Shown one piece after another: positions 33,224-45,718 of a DNA stretch of 64,000 nucleotides. The DNA is taken from NCBI RefSeq assembly GCF_019649055.1, contig NW_026570281.1, forward strand, positions 847,754 through 911,753, written 5' to 3'. The stretch comes from Paramacrobiotus metropolitanus. Its lineage: Eukaryota > Tardigrada > Eutardigrada > Parachela > Macrobiotidae. The position numbers and the translations under genes are program-made. Positions within the stretch are counted from its first letter, which is position 1; each line of letters begins with the position of its first letter. The notes beneath the pieces are model-generated. The model ran no database searches. It saw only the letters and a list, made by a program, of their open reading frames with translations, and was not told where the DNA came from.

Positions 33224-35407
33224 TCACGTGTACACTCGCCGCTTCACCACCCAATCCGACCGGCCACTCTCGACCCCGCCCTCCAGTTTAACCCGCTTCT
33301 TCTCCCCTTCCGCCATCTCCGCCTGCATCTTTGCACGGAACTTACTAGGCACCGGCAGCCCCGTGGGGGGCGTGGCCAGCGGCATGCGCGTGGTAAACGC
33401 CGGCAGACTTAGCGCTTCCTCGCACGTCACCCGTTTGGTGGGTTCGTACAGCAGACAGCTCTTCAAAAAGTCCAGCATATCGGCCGTCACCGCCCGGAAT
33501 ATCTGCTCCAGGGGGATGGGCGGGCATTCCTTGACGTCAATAAAGGAGGGCAGCTTGCGTACATCCTGCCAGGTAGTGTCGCTTGGAGATCCCATCACCT
33601 GGATAATCTTGATATACTGATCCATGTCGGATTCGCCAGGGAAGAGAGGAGCGCGCTGCAGCATCTCGGCGAAGATGCAGCCGACGGCCCAAATGTCCAC
33701 GGCGCCGCCGTAACGGTGGGCACCTTGCAGGAGTTCCGGGGCGCGGTACCAGCGGGTCACCACCTGGCTGGTGAAGGGACGGCTTGGGGATCTGCAACAA
33801 AATGTTTGTTTAACTCGGAACTCGGCGGATTAACGACGAAATTAAATTCGTTGAAAACAAAGAAAGGTTTCAATGACTGAAGACAGAACACCTACCGTAC
33901 TTTATGGTTAGCATCTTTTAACAAGAAAATGAATTACACTGGTTTCACACAACAGATCATGCGCTTTTCAATTTTAACATAATTATACTGAAAGTTTAAC
34001 GCTTGTTTGGGTTAAAGGTCTGGTACCGATCTAACTCCAAAACATCTGCCAAAAAAACGCAACCCCACGTCTATACGTATTAAAAATGCAGTGAATAGAA
34101 CGTATACTTACTTTAAGGGGTTATTATAGATAAATATTGGCAAATACAGTATTTTTCGCTATTATAAAAGCAAAAAACTGAATCATTTGACCTACAGGCA
34201 CATGATTACTTGTAAATCTGTAAAATTTAATGCATGTACTGTACAATACATTGTACTAGTACGGTACAAACAACAATGTGAACACTGAAGCACTTGTGCT
34301 AAAAACTGGATTTACGTTCCCCGAATCAGTCCTTATGTTTGCCAGCAATAAATGCAAATGAGCCCGAATCGAATGCACAAAACAATCGTACGAAAAAAGT
34401 AAAAAAACGATCAAAATCACACAAAAAGAGTAAGCAGAGCAAATTTTTTGCTTTGATCAATGACGATGAGTTCCTCCTATATAACATTCAATATCGTACA
34501 TTTAAGCGCTCAACTCACCCAAACGGCTTGGCCAGACCGAAATCCGTAATTTTCAGCTGGCCGCTGATGTTTAGCAGCAAGTTATCCGGTTTGAGATCGC
34601 GATGCAGAATCCAGTTGCGGTGGAGATAAGCCATCCCACGCAGAATCATAATAGTGTAGGCTTTGACGTTGGCCGCCGTCAGCACCAGCGACGTATCCTT
34701 AATCACCTTCTCCAGATCAAAATCCATGAATTCCAGCACCAGGGTGATGTTGGCACCGACGGTGACCACGTTCAGCAGTGGCAGGATGTGCGGATGGCTT
34801 AGCTCTTGCATTATGCGGATCTCACGGATGGCGCTGCACCACACATAAAAATGATCAGCGTTATCGTTATGATTGGGCAATGCCGCAATGATTAAAAGTG
34901 CACTCGTCTCACTTGCGCATTTTAGCAGACACCGGGCACGCAGTAAAAGGAAGCCAACAACAATAAAGTCAATTCTCTTTACGACTTCTTTAACAATTGC
35001 ACACTTTGCAAAAAGTATTTAAAGAAAAATTCAAACTGGCAGGTGGGTACTTATCCACTATCCAGTACGAAGACCAACGATTACAAAAATGGCAACAGAT
35101 AGATCATAGACAGGTAAATGCAAGTACAGATAGTAAGATACTTAAAATTTTTAATTGTGTGCTTTATTAAAGAGTGGAGAGTTTATTTATCGTACCTGCG
35201 ATTGAGTCCCAGTTTAGCCTCGTCGCGCGGTCCCATCTTCACCTTTTTCATGGCCACCAAACGGTTGTCAGACAGGCTGCGCGCCTTGTACACCAGCGCG
35301 AACTGGCCCTCACCCAGATACTCCACTATTTCGTACTGCTCGCTGCTGTCCCCGCTGATGGCCGACCCTGGCTTTGGGGGATCCTCACGCGCTCGCTTAG
35401 ATCCCAT
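33224..35407 (-). CDS. CDK7: Cyclin-dependent kinase 7 (CAK/TFIIH kinase)
   Basis: Three exons (35407-35196, 34833-34519, 33791-33224) encode 364 residues (human 346). A complete kinase fold is visible: glycine loop LGEGQFALVY at 31-40, VAMKK with the ATP-binding lysine at 54, the cyclin-binding helix LNRSAIREI, HRD at 148-150 and DFG at 168-170. The activation loop reads SPSRPFTSQVVTRWYRAPE, keeping both CDK7 phosphosites (S177 and T183, equivalent to human S164 and T170). The C-terminal tail is basic (KRRVYT) and unlike human. CDK7 with cyclin H and MAT1 phosphorylates cell-cycle CDKs and the RNA polymerase II C-terminal domain. The introns, 727 and 362 nt, hold no recognised element. Confidence 0.95.
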
Positions 35408-36110
35408 TATTCTCTAACTACCGGCGATAAATTCAGTGAAGGACTGTCGCTGGCCTGAAAGCATAAAGAGATCACGGAAAGCGCGACTACAGTCACGACG
35501 TGACTATGCAATCCAAACACTCCTTCACACTGGCGCGTCTTGGCCGCTTCGTGGGGATGAAATCATGTAAGTAATTGTAGTCCTTTGGGAATATAATATG
35601 ACTTAAATATGCAGTTGTAATCGAAAAATGGGGCACAAATTATAAAAGCAAGCTGAAGTGCAAAACTGCAAAAACATAGCAAAATGCGTAGAAGTGAATG
35701 TGAAAAGTTTATGCTCTGGTCTCTGGAGTCTGGATTCTGTTGAGTCTAGGCTGTTCAAGCTGCTACCGTAGGGTAAACTTTCCAGAGGAGCTGCGCGAGA
35801 CTTCAGAAGACTACCGCTCCAGGGTACGCATATTGAGAAAATCCCGAACACCATTGGTCGGCATTTACGTACAGTCGGCATTTTGCAATATTTACTGCTT
35901 TTCTCAGTTTTCTGGTTTAAGAATTTGTACGATATGTACTCAGATACGGTACTATAATAATTTATCTCGTTCAAGAATTTGCAGCCAAAGGCCCAAAAGA
36001 TAAGCAGAGTATATGCTACTCTGTTTTCATGATTAAAGATTTAAGCATATAACTGCGGGCTTCATGAATCAGCATTCATTCCAGTAGTTACTGTACTACA
36101 ATAAAACTCC
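35408..36110. promoter_or_regulatory. Divergent promoter region of CDK7 and NTAQ1
   Basis: About 700 bases between two start codons on opposite strands. It holds both presumed promoters. No TATA box or strong motif is evident, and no ORF resembles a protein. Confidence 0.4.
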
Positions 36111-37453
36111 ATGCAGGGGATTTCTGCCATTGATAAAGTGGAATGCGTCTACACAGCTTGCTACTGGTACGAAACAGATTAATTATTTTGTTGCAACGTT
36201 ACATGTACGGCTATCCAAAAGCAGCTCTGTCCAGGAATTGTAAGCCCATCGTAACTCATTGTAGCGAGGAGAATGTATGGAAATTATGCGATCAAATTCG
36301 GCAGACATTCCCACAAGAACTGGAATTCTGTCTAGTCATCTTCATATCTAACGAGCGGAGATGTGTAAGTGCCGCATACGATAACCGTTAGATAAGGGTG
36401 CTGAACAAACATGCAAATTTGTGGCAGATTTCCGTATGGAATCAGGCTACGGCGCCGTCTTCATGGCTTCCGGTACTTTGGGTGAGGTGTACCATCTATT
36501 TAATAACATCTTTTTATCTTTGCCTTTGGTGATTTATTTTCTACTATGGCCAATGCGCCTGTGAAGCGCAGTAAATACTGTACTCGTACATGTTTTTTAC
36601 TTGAAATATTTCAGTGGTTTTTTATTTAATTGTTTTTATAATATGTTTACCTCAAAATACCTTTTACGATATTTTTACTCTTAAAATTTAGTGATATCAC
36701 AGAAACAAATATATGTTGTTTTATTGTAAATTTAATAGTTCATGCAATTGGTATCGCTACTCACTAGAGACGTACCTCGTACTTACCGTGATTCAGCAGG
36801 CTGCTTTTAGCGGCATTCTGTTTTCGCTAGAATTGTTTTTTTTAAATAGTCACCAATATCCAAGGTATGAGTTTGAGATTGATCAAGCGAAGCGAGCGAG
36901 CACTCTTATTAATAATTTGCTGATTCAGCGCTTTGGTTTAATGTACTTATTGATTGATGGAATTATTTTCTCGTTTTTGGGTAGAGCTGTTTGAATTTTA
37001 AAGGACTACCACGTCGTCCTGCTGTACTGCCCTCCCACGGCCACACCCCTCCTCTTCGACCTGGACTCCACCCTCCCCTTCCCGTGTCCCCTGGATCGGT
37101 ATCTGGCGGAAGCCCTCCGACCCGGCTACCCTTCTCCCGACCCTCACGCCAACCTCCCCAAATCTCTGCGTCTCATCCCGGCCGCTGTCTTCCTGACCAC
37201 TTTCGCCTCCGACCGCTCGCACATGCTCGCTTCCGGTCACTACCTAGCCCCGCCTCCCGCGTATCCCTGCATCCAGTCGACGGTGTCGCGAAATAATATT
37301 CAAGAGTTTATCAACATGGATTCGGGATATGGCATCGTGTTGCCGCTGAAAGAATTTGCGGATTTGGCACAGGCGCGGCGGTTGCAGACGGTGGTGAAAT
37401 CAGCTGCAGACGGTAGGGTGTCCAGTAACGCCGACGAATGCGCGAGATGCTGA
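36111..37453 (+). CDS. NTAQ1: Protein N-terminal glutamine amidohydrolase
   Basis: Four exons (36111-36166, 36265-36364, 36428-36481, 37004-37453) encode 219 residues (human 205). The catalytic cysteine sits in VYTACYCEENVW, whose TGC codon is split across the first intron; reading through that intron would wrongly give a serine. The WDYHV signature is rebuilt at the last junction, W ending exon 3 and DYHVVLL opening exon 4. The remaining active-site region is present (FDLDSTLPFPC, with the catalytic aspartate), as is FASDRSHM. The enzyme deamidates N-terminal Gln to Glu, feeding the Arg/N-degron pathway in the cytosol. The last exon is GC-rich and proline-rich compared with its surroundings, and the C terminus extends beyond the human protein. 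The intron 36482-37003 is AT-rich. Confidence 0.93.
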
Positions 37454-38637
37454 CACTGCTGATTGCGAATACTAATCACCGCAACTAAATAAACACAAGT
37501 TGCTGAGGTAGCACCAGCAAGTGTGCTGGTTTTTATACTCCAGCTGCTCTGATTTTATGATGTTCTGGTTTGACTTGGCTACGGACTCGGCTACTGTAAT
37601 TTGTTTTTCTTTGTTTAAATATGTTCTCTGGCAATCAGTTGTTTTCCGAGTTATTGTACGTTAAAATAAGTTGATACAGGTTTCAATGGGATCGAAAAAA
37701 TTAAAAACATAATCAGCAGACTACAGATCTCTAGTCTCTCTACCATAGTAGAAGTCTAGTAGAACAGCGTTCCATAAGCGCATTTTATTTTTCCTGCAGT
37801 AACATGGATTAACTGAATAGGGCGTCGCCATCACAAAATTGACACATGGAAAGTATTTGGCCAATAAAATCAACGTTAGTCCACATTTATTCTCATATAT
37901 AATTTACAATGCGAAAATTCTATAAAGCTTTGGTAGGAAATGATTATAATCTGAATTCTGAAACTATAATAAGCTGAAATCTGTTCTTTATCAGCTCGAT
38001 GGCTATCGATGTCAAATACGGTACCTAATTTCCTATTACGTAATCTCAGATGGTGCAAACGAAATGCGAAGCGTTTCTTGTAAGTATTCTCCGGTATCAC
38101 GTGCAACAAGCCAAGAACTAAATCAAAGCCATTCTATATTGCAAAAATCACGTTAAAAATATTTTCGAAAACCAAAAAAGTTTCCGCGGCAATGGAGTGG
38201 AATTTATTAACAAAAAGTGATAAATATGCAGTATGCAGATTAACACTTAACACAAAACAGAAATAATGAGTGGAAATCGTAAATACAGTTTTTTTTTAAT
38301 AATGGATTATTTTACACTGATTTATATCAACAAAAGAAACACACAAGTTGAAACGATAACAAACTGATAAAATAAATGCTTTCTTGATGGCAAGTGCGGT
38401 ACGACGGCACGAAAATTAGAGGAGCATGTTTCTTTGTTTGTCCAAAACATATGAAGCCAACAAGTAAACAAACATACAAACAGGGAGAAAGCGGAGAACA
38501 CCCAGGAGAGTAAAACCCCAACAAAAAATAAAACGAACAGTCGAAAATCAATTAAAAACCAAGCCTTCGCAGAAAGCGGTATCAACCGAGGAGAAAGAGA
38601 CACATAAAAAAACCGGATCGGATTCTGTATTCACATA
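37454..38637. other. Convergent 3' ends of NTAQ1 and the second CTR gene
   Basis: About 1.2 kb, AT-rich, with no ORF resembling a protein. The NTAQ1 poly(A) signal lies at its left edge. The right half presumably is 3' UTR of the minus-strand copper transporter. Confidence 0.55.
37488..37493 (+). terminator. Poly(A) signal for NTAQ1
   Basis: A canonical AATAAA starts 35 bases after the NTAQ1 stop codon. Such close spacing implies a very short 3' UTR. Confidence 0.55.
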
Positions 38638-39192
38638 TCAATGGCACGCACAGTCCCCATTCTGTGCATCCGTCCCGACGGCATCCGGCAGCAGCCTTTC
38701 CTGCCCAAAGAGGAAATAGCCCGTCCCAATACCGGCCACCACGGCCAAACACAGCCACACATTGTACGTCATAAACACCAGCATCAGTAGATAACCGACG
38801 ATGAACTGCAGCACGTACAACAGGGTCTGTGCGAAGTGATCGCGATTGCAGGTACGCTGCAGGAACCCATTCTTCCCCCCGACCACCCGCACCTCCGCCG
38901 TCGTCGCGGGACCGTCATCCGCCCGCAGCATACCACGGCGCAGAGTAGCTTTGCGCAGCAGACAGTTGCGCAAATACTTGATGCCTTCGAAAAACACCGC
39001 TAACAGAAAGATAACCAGGCACGACCCGACCAGCTGCTCGGTTCGCTGGACATTCCACGCTTCGAACAATATGGTCTCGGTGGTGCGGGTGTGAAAAAAC
39101 ATCCCGTGGGACATGCCGCCGTGGCCGTGAGATGCGGCTGCGTGATCGTGATGATGGTGATCGGTCTGGTTGAGATCGCTGTCGACTTCCAT
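38638..39192 (-). CDS. CTR1-like high-affinity copper transporter, paralogue B, intronless
   Basis: A single open frame of 184 residues. The extracellular N terminus is rich in His and Met (HHHHDHAAASHGHGGMSHGM), fitting Cu(I) or Cu(II) capture. Three transmembrane helices follow: QLVGSCLVIFLLAVFFEGI, then YVLQFIVGYLLMLVFMTYNV with the MxxxM pore motif (MLVFM), then VVAGIGTGYFLFG with GxxxG. The C terminus ends DCACH, a variant of the HCH copper-handoff motif. Membrane and loop layout match paralogue A, but only this copy has the His-rich sensor-like N terminus, so it is the better CTR1 candidate. It lies about 6.3 kb from paralogue A in opposite orientation. Confidence 0.92.
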   Translation of the reverse strand: MEVDSDLNQTDHHHHDHAAASHGHGGMSHGMFFHTRTTETILFEAWNVQRTEQLVGSCLVIFLLAVFFEGIKYLRNCLLRKATLRRGMLRADDGPATTAEVRVVGGKNGFLQRTCNRDHFAQTLLYVLQFIVGYLLMLVFMTYNVWLCLAVVAGIGTGYFLFGQERLLPDAVGTDAQNGDCACH

Positions 39193-39469
39193 TCTTGCTG
39201 GAATACAGCTGTTTCAGGTTTAGTTGACGAGCGATATGCTAAATTCCTGATACATCAACATTCAACAATTCATCAACAGATCGATGATCCCAGGGTGAGA
39301 GCTAATCGCGGTGTACTGCGGTTTGTTGTGGCAGTGGCGCTCGGCTCGCTTATCGTTAAACGTTTGCAGGCATTGTGACTGTGATGGGGTCGCTGCTGAT
39401 AAACGGACGTTGTGCTGGTGCAGATATCGATAATCCAATTCGTCAACATAAGCTCTTTTTGAAAAATAT

Positions 39470-39724
39470 ATGAATACAATTAGGAAATTACTAGGGCAGT
39501 CGGTGGCGGCTGGAAATGCGATCCGCTACTCAATGAAGAAAATTGAAAAGCAAATTAAATCTCGTTTCCACACAGACAACCTTACCCAGAAATCAATCGA
39601 TCAAATCAATGGTACACCACGCCGGATACATAAGTACGTGTACGATATTATAGACGAATCATGGTTTGAGACCACGCCTCGCAACCGGTACCAGAGCAGT
39701 TCCCCACCTACGGGGTTACGCTAA
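39470..39724 (+). CDS. Small basic ORF, unrecognised
   Basis: An ATG-initiated frame of 84 residues, about 280 bases from the divergent CTR1-like gene. It is basic and hydrophilic (MKKIEKQIKSRF) with a more acidic segment YVYDIIDESWF and a Pro/Ser-rich end. It has no signal peptide or membrane helix. Composition is more protein-like than other short frames nearby, but I know no family for it. It could be a real small gene or chance. Confidence 0.3.
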   Translation: MNTIRKLLGQSVAAGNAIRYSMKKIEKQIKSRFHTDNLTQKSIDQINGTPRRIHKYVYDIIDESWFETTPRNRYQSSSPPTGLR

Positions 39725-40610
39725 TATTTCAATCAAACTTTATTTCATCCGCACAGTGCCATCATTGTCATGAACAACAGTTCATAATCAACTTCAAATC
39801 TAATATTTTAATTATTTTTACAAAAGTGAAATATTTTTTAAAAGCTGGACGAGATACTAAATTAAGTCAATCAGCGCTGCAACTTATTGTTAATGCTTCC
39901 CTTTGGTAGCATGTTCTTCGCAATACCACCCCTGAAAACTAATTACGTATTTCAAACTGTTATAATTATCGCTATTACTTACATTAAAATATCATCACAT
40001 CCAGTATTATTGTACCGTTTTCATCAAGAAATTTTAGCGATATATGTATTTAATTATATTCCGCCTGCTTAAGACAAGCAAGAACTTGCGTAGTTTTAAG
40101 GCGCGAAAGAGCAATATTTAACGATATTCCCATTGTATTACATATATGCTTTCACAGGAAGTACTTATTGTATTGCAAGGCTATAATTACAGTATATTAC
40201 GAACTAAGCAATGCGGTCCATTTCAAAATCAGCCTCAGATTTTTTCCATTCCTTTCTGGAATCTTCTTCGTAAATGTTATTTCTAAAAACACTCGGCCCT
40301 TTGCTTACTTTGATTGTCAAACAGAGTTCAGCTGGTACCAAAAAGTTTGAGATTTTTCCACTTAGCGGCGATAACCAACATTTACCCAAAACTATACAGC
40401 ACGCCGCCAGTTCTGAATATTCATCTCACTAAAGCAGCTTAAATATGCAATAAATAAAGTAATTCAAACATGCAGAAAAACCTCTGCAACACCGTTCAGT
40501 GCAATTAGTAAAAAACTTAAAATCTCTACCAGTGCCTCCGTATAACGACACAACAGATCCAACAAATTTAGCATCCGGAATGTTCACCTTGAAAGAGCCC
40601 TGTCCATCCA
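39725..40610. other. AT-rich region downstream of the small ORF and SVOP-like gene
   Basis: About 890 bases with no ORF of note. The right part is the expected 3' UTR of the minus-strand transporter. Confidence 0.5.
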
Positions 40611-43600
40611 TTAGTGCAGAACAGCGGTTTCCTGATGATAAAAATAATTAATATTGTAGCTGATAGAATTCATTCCAAAAATATTTATAACTCTCACTTC
40701 GAGATTTTTGCCCTTGGTTTCGATGGGGAGTAATAAACAGTTCAGCGCTAAAAATATAAGAAACAATTGTTTACGGAGAATCTACCCGATCATGCAGCGT
40801 ACATCTTGCCGTACCGGTGATCAGCATGATGACCGCGTAAACTCCCAATCCCGCAGGTAAAGAGCGCGCCAGTAAAACCTGGGCGATGAAGGGCGAAATC
40901 ATAGAACCGATCCGCGCCACCGAGCTGCAAACACCCAAACCCACAGCGCGGAATGTTGTCGGGTATACCTGCAGAGAAATTAATCAGCAAAAGATATCTC
41001 GAAAACCGATTGCAGAAAACTTTCATATTGTTACAGAGTCAATTCTTCTTTTTTTCCTCAGGTTAGAAAATCGAATGTATCAATCCAGAAATACCTACTC
41101 GTGTTCACGCAGGTACTATATAAGGTAAAATCCATAAAATAATACAAACCTCAGACGTGTACACGTAAACGCAGTTGCCGATGGCGGACATGAACATGCG
41201 GGCGCAGAGAATGAACATGGAGAGGACGAAGCGCGATGTGCAGATGTTGAGCATGAGCACGAAGAAGGCACAGCACAGCAGATTGACCACGAAGGTCAAC
41301 TTCCGCCCAATCAGATCCATCAAAGCCGCGTTAATGAACAGCGCTATCAAACCATTCAAATAATTCAAAGGGAATGTTTATCAGCACTTTCACATAACAG
41401 CACTTACAGCCAAACTCGCCAAGCGTTCCCACGATCAGCGTCATGTAGTCATCGCCGGATAACGGTCGACATCCACAATCCTCTACCGCCACGGCTTCTC
41501 CTTGGTTGACAATTTGTCCTAAAATTTTACACACATTTTCGAATCACACAGATGCAACTGTGCTAGTATCTTCTGTCAACAAATACATTCGACAGCATTA
41601 AGTTTGGCCGACATCCTTCACGAACATTGCAAAAATATGTTTTTTGTTACGAATACAAGCGTTGACCATATTGAATAGGTCATACCTGATAGGTCACAGA
41701 TGCGTGCTCGCTCCACGATTTCTGTTGAGCTAAGCACGACGCCATAATAGCCAAAGGTCATGCAGAACCACACGACCCACAACTGCAATGTCAGGCGCCG
41801 GTAGTTTTTGGACAACATGTCGCTGATCTTTCCTTGCATTTGCTAAAACAGGTAAAACATGATGCTAAGCTCACTGTAAAAAATAATATCAAAAGAACTA
41901 TAGCACATATTCGAAGTTACAGCACGACGAGGAAAACGACAGCGGCAAGAGTCACACCAAGAACAGTCAGTAACCGAGTATAGAAGTATTCAAGTACTGA
42001 AAATGGATCATGTCAGTTAACGCGCAATAATAAACAAAAAGAAAATGAATTCAGATAGCCATTTAAAGAAACATTCAGTATAAGTGCAGAACTGCAGATG
42101 CGACCCAAAATGCCAGTTAAATTTTACTATTCATACACACCTATATCGGTATCAGTAATTGTTACTCTTATAAGTCTAATGAGAGGAAATTATGCGTACT
42201 GTAGGAGGGACAATCAGGTGTCCCTTGGGTAGCTGCGTCTTGTTGACCTTGGCGATGCGCGCCAGCAGTGTCGTGGCCTCCAGCAGGCGGCCCTTACCCA
42301 GGAGAAACCTCGGGGATTCTGGCACTAGCTACGACAGACCACATATATGAAAAATCGCTGCAACTTCATCCAAAAACAGTAACTGCAGTTACGGCATATT
42401 CCCAAACATGATTTCATATGCGTCAAACCTCGATATCGCGCTTACCCGGAAAAAGCAAAGACTGAGCCAGGACAAGATGGCCGTGAAACCGGTGAGATAT
42501 CGCCATCCCAGCCAGGGAATAATGATGGCCGCAGCGGCGATGAGAATAAAGCTTCCCGTCGCCCAAAACAACTAAACTAAACCAATTCTTCCTTAAGACA
42601 CATCGCAAGTTCTCCCTGTATATTCCGCAGCTTCGTACCTGCGTCAGTACGAGCATCTTTCCACGATGTTTCGGTGGTAGCATTTCGGCATACAAAATAA
42701 AACTAGATAAAAACATCGAGCATGAAATACATACAGAGTAAAGGAAAACAAGATGGTACAGATTGACTAATAAAAAAGTTAAAAACTGCAATAACACAAT
42801 TTCATAATTTTGAGAAATTCAAAGAATTAAAATTTTCGCAAAACAGCAAGAAAGCAAGGATGCGATTTGCGAATGCCGGTTAAAAACACCCACCTTTGTC
42901 CCGTGCCACTGGCCGCTCCCCCGACAATCATCCGGAGAAACAGAAGCCAGGAATACGTGGGACTGAAAGAGGTCAGTAGGCCAAACCATCCCAGCAGGAA
43001 CATAACGACGAAGAGCGTCGGCCAGCGTCCGAAATTGTCGGACATTTTGCCCCAAAGCGGACTGAACACCAGCATCCCGGCAAAGACTACCTGCATATTT
43101 TGTTATTTTCCAGTATCTTTTCGGATGGTATTGCGGCTATTAACCACTGCATTACCGTGGAGACAGTGGCCACGTCCCATTCAGAGAGATTCCATTCACA
43201 CCGCAGCACCGGTGACAGGACGGATAGGAGCATCACTTCCAGGGCATCAGCAACCTAACAAAGATTATGTGTTTGTACAGATTTGTTCATCCGACATGTT
43301 TATTATTTATATTTTGTCCACCTTGGTATTACAGTACTTCTTCAAGTCACGCCTTCTTTATTCTCATCTTAAAATTTGCCAACAAACAGACCATTTCGCC
43401 AGTATATTAGACCATTTCGCCAGTATATTCGGTCGCTAAACTTATTATACTGCGGTCGTGTTTGTCTCAACGCAAAGGTTAGGTTCAAAACGATTTATTT
43501 TGTTAATGTTTTCCAGTATTCTTGGTGTTGTCTGAATTTCAGCTATGTATTTTTGTATTCAACGATCGTTGAAAGATGAAGAAGTCACAGGCGCTATTTG

Positions 43601-44957
43601 CAAATCTCTTACAGGAACAGGCAAGGGAAATATTTATGAAACACTTTTCAAACGATTGTTGTTCACCGCACCATCAGTTACCTAATAACCGATGCTCGCG
43701 GCTACGAATAACAACAGCAGTCAAAACATTCAGTACCAATTTAGTATTCCAAAACAACAGCAACAACGAAAATAATGGCAACATACTGACGCTATGCTGT
43801 AAATACAAAGTTCTTAAATTAATATTAATTTTGCCAGATTTTAGAGCATACCTGCTATTAAACCGTCAACAATCACTATGTACCGGCCAACTCCCGAATC
43901 ATTTAAAGAATTTAACGATAAGTACTGTATACATTATCTCTAACAGCCTAAAAGGATGTAAAAAGTCAGAAAGTAAATCCAAGTAAAGGATAGTGCTTTC
44001 TTACATTATACTATAATTATGATTAAGTACGAGTACTGTACTTAATTTTGCCGCACACGCAAATTTCAATACAAGCACCATATTTCCATATTTTGCACAT
44101 CAGCATGTAATGAGCACTTTTAAATGCAAACCCTGAAAGGGGTATTACTATTAATTTTAGTCATCACTTCAACCAACACTAATCGAACTTAATTAGCTTA
44201 TGTTTGCTTTCTTACCCCGAAGAAACCGATAACGCAGGTCATTTTGATTTGGTAGCGGCCGAAGCCGATTTTATTTAGCGCCTCGTCCACCGTGTAGCCC
44301 TCGGAGGCCGATGTGCTCTCTTCCAGCACCGCGCCTTCGAAGGCGGCATTCTCCACGCCGCTGATAGTGGACAACGGCGCCGTTTCCTCTGCAACAACAA
44401 TAACAATACGCACAGTGCGAAGAAACCATTCACGATTGATTTAAACTTTTAGCGGTACAAAATCAAAAAACCTCAGCAATCACGCGGTCTAAATATAAAT
44501 ATAAAATTTGTTTAGACAAATATTTATCAAGCAGACTGTATCTGTACTACAACAACCAGCAAACATCTTCACTTATCTAACCTCAACGAACGCAGAATAA
44601 ATTATTTACAATCACCCTATCACTGTTTTTCTGAAGTATTTTCAATCAAATTTGTGAAACTGATTCACCCAATTCTAACAGCGCACAATAATTTTATTAA
44701 TTAATTAATATTATTAACCTTAAATTGTAAGATTTTTATAGCAGCACTGACCGAACCAAAGCTGTAAAGAAACTTATTAATATTACCGTGAATCGCTAAC
44801 AAGCACGTGAGGCTTGTCGCATTTGCACTCACGGCAAGTGTCAAATTTCATACAAGCTCACAGAAAGGAAGGATACCTAATATACCTAATATCTAACAAA
44901 ATAAACGCCACGTATGATTGTGCATATCGTACTTTTACTGTTGGCTTTGCGTTCCAT
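40611..44957 (-). CDS. SVOP-like major facilitator transporter
   Basis: Thirteen exons keep phase: 44957-44939, 44388-44216, 43254-43156, 43090-42894, 42702-42639, 42571-42446, 42328-42200, 41842-41686, 41518-41408, 41343-41150, 40968-40815, 40747-40698 and 40631-40611. The product is 497 residues (human SVOP 548). It has SVOP hallmarks: YTVDEALNKIGFGRYQIK before helix 1, VADALEVMLLSVLSP, the loop motif GKMSDNFGRW, ILYAEMLPPKHRGK, LVPESPRFLL, DLIGRKLTF and a final LPIETKGKNLE. Twelve membrane helices are expected. SVOP is a synaptic-vesicle transporter of uncertain substrate; related family members move organic ions, so the substrate is open. The 19-nt first exon and 21-nt last exon are the weakest parts; an acceptor upstream of the start (TTATTACAG, near 45022) suggests a 5' UTR intron. 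Introns 43255-44215 and 44389-44938 are the longest. Confidence 0.85.
43389..43430. repeat. 21-bp tandem duplication in an intron
   Basis: GACCATTTCGCCAGTATATT occurs twice head to tail with one spacer base, in the SVOP-like intron. Two perfect copies suggest a recent slippage or duplication event. Confidence 0.7.
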
Positions 44958-45718
44958 CCCAAGGTCACGGCCGCCTGCGAACCGTACCCAGGAATCCCGC
45001 GAGGAAGCGCCCGAATCCTGTAATAACAAAGACCATCAGTCAGCGCATGCACCGTCAGCACAAATCGATGCCAAAGGAAAACCAAGCAACGAACCTCCAC
45101 GGCTGCCAGATTCACGGCACAATGAATAATGGTACGAGTACAGTCATCCCCGATTCAGACAAATTCACCCAATATCAACGATTTCACTAGCGACTACACT
45201 CACTACAGGCAAAATTTACGGAAGCTCCATTGGATATGAATTTGATATATAAACACAAAGGAAGGAAGAGTTTTCAGAAAACAGACTGACAACTTCAGAA
45301 AATGTGCAGTAATAAAACTGGAAGGAAACACCGCATGTTGTTGTCGATATTGTGCAGTGAAAAAGTCACGGAATGCAGAGTGTGTTGGTTGCGCACCTGT
45401 TTGCGCGCCGTACGTACAGCGGAGTAGAACCGGCAGGTTATTTCACCGCCTACAGGTGTGTGGCTTATGTTACGAAATCAATTCAGCCAACCGCCGCCGG
45501 ACGGTACTCATGAGATCTATTATTTCGTTTGACTTTTTAGATCGTTTTCGAAATTTTTCCGTTTTTTGAAGTCTTTTTTCTTTTCTGCTGTCGGTTTGTT
45601 GGAACTCGGGTCCCTTCGCTCGACTCGAAAGTCGAATGCTGGTAGTTGGTTTTCTATACTTTCTTAAAGGATGACGGAAACGGGGATATTCTGTGTCTGA
45701 ATATTCGCCGGTGAAACT
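44958..45718. promoter_or_regulatory. Divergent promoter region of the SVOP-like and GT43 genes
   Basis: About 760 bases. The left part likely holds a 5' UTR intron and leader of the SVOP-like gene. The right part is the leader of the glucuronosyltransferase. No TATA box or repeat stands out. Confidence 0.4.

Noticed and set aside
36222-36270. NTAQ1 with its catalytic cysteine replaced by serine (THCSEEN reading)
   Set aside because: That reading runs through an intron. Splicing 36166 to 36265 gives ACYCEEN, the expected active site.
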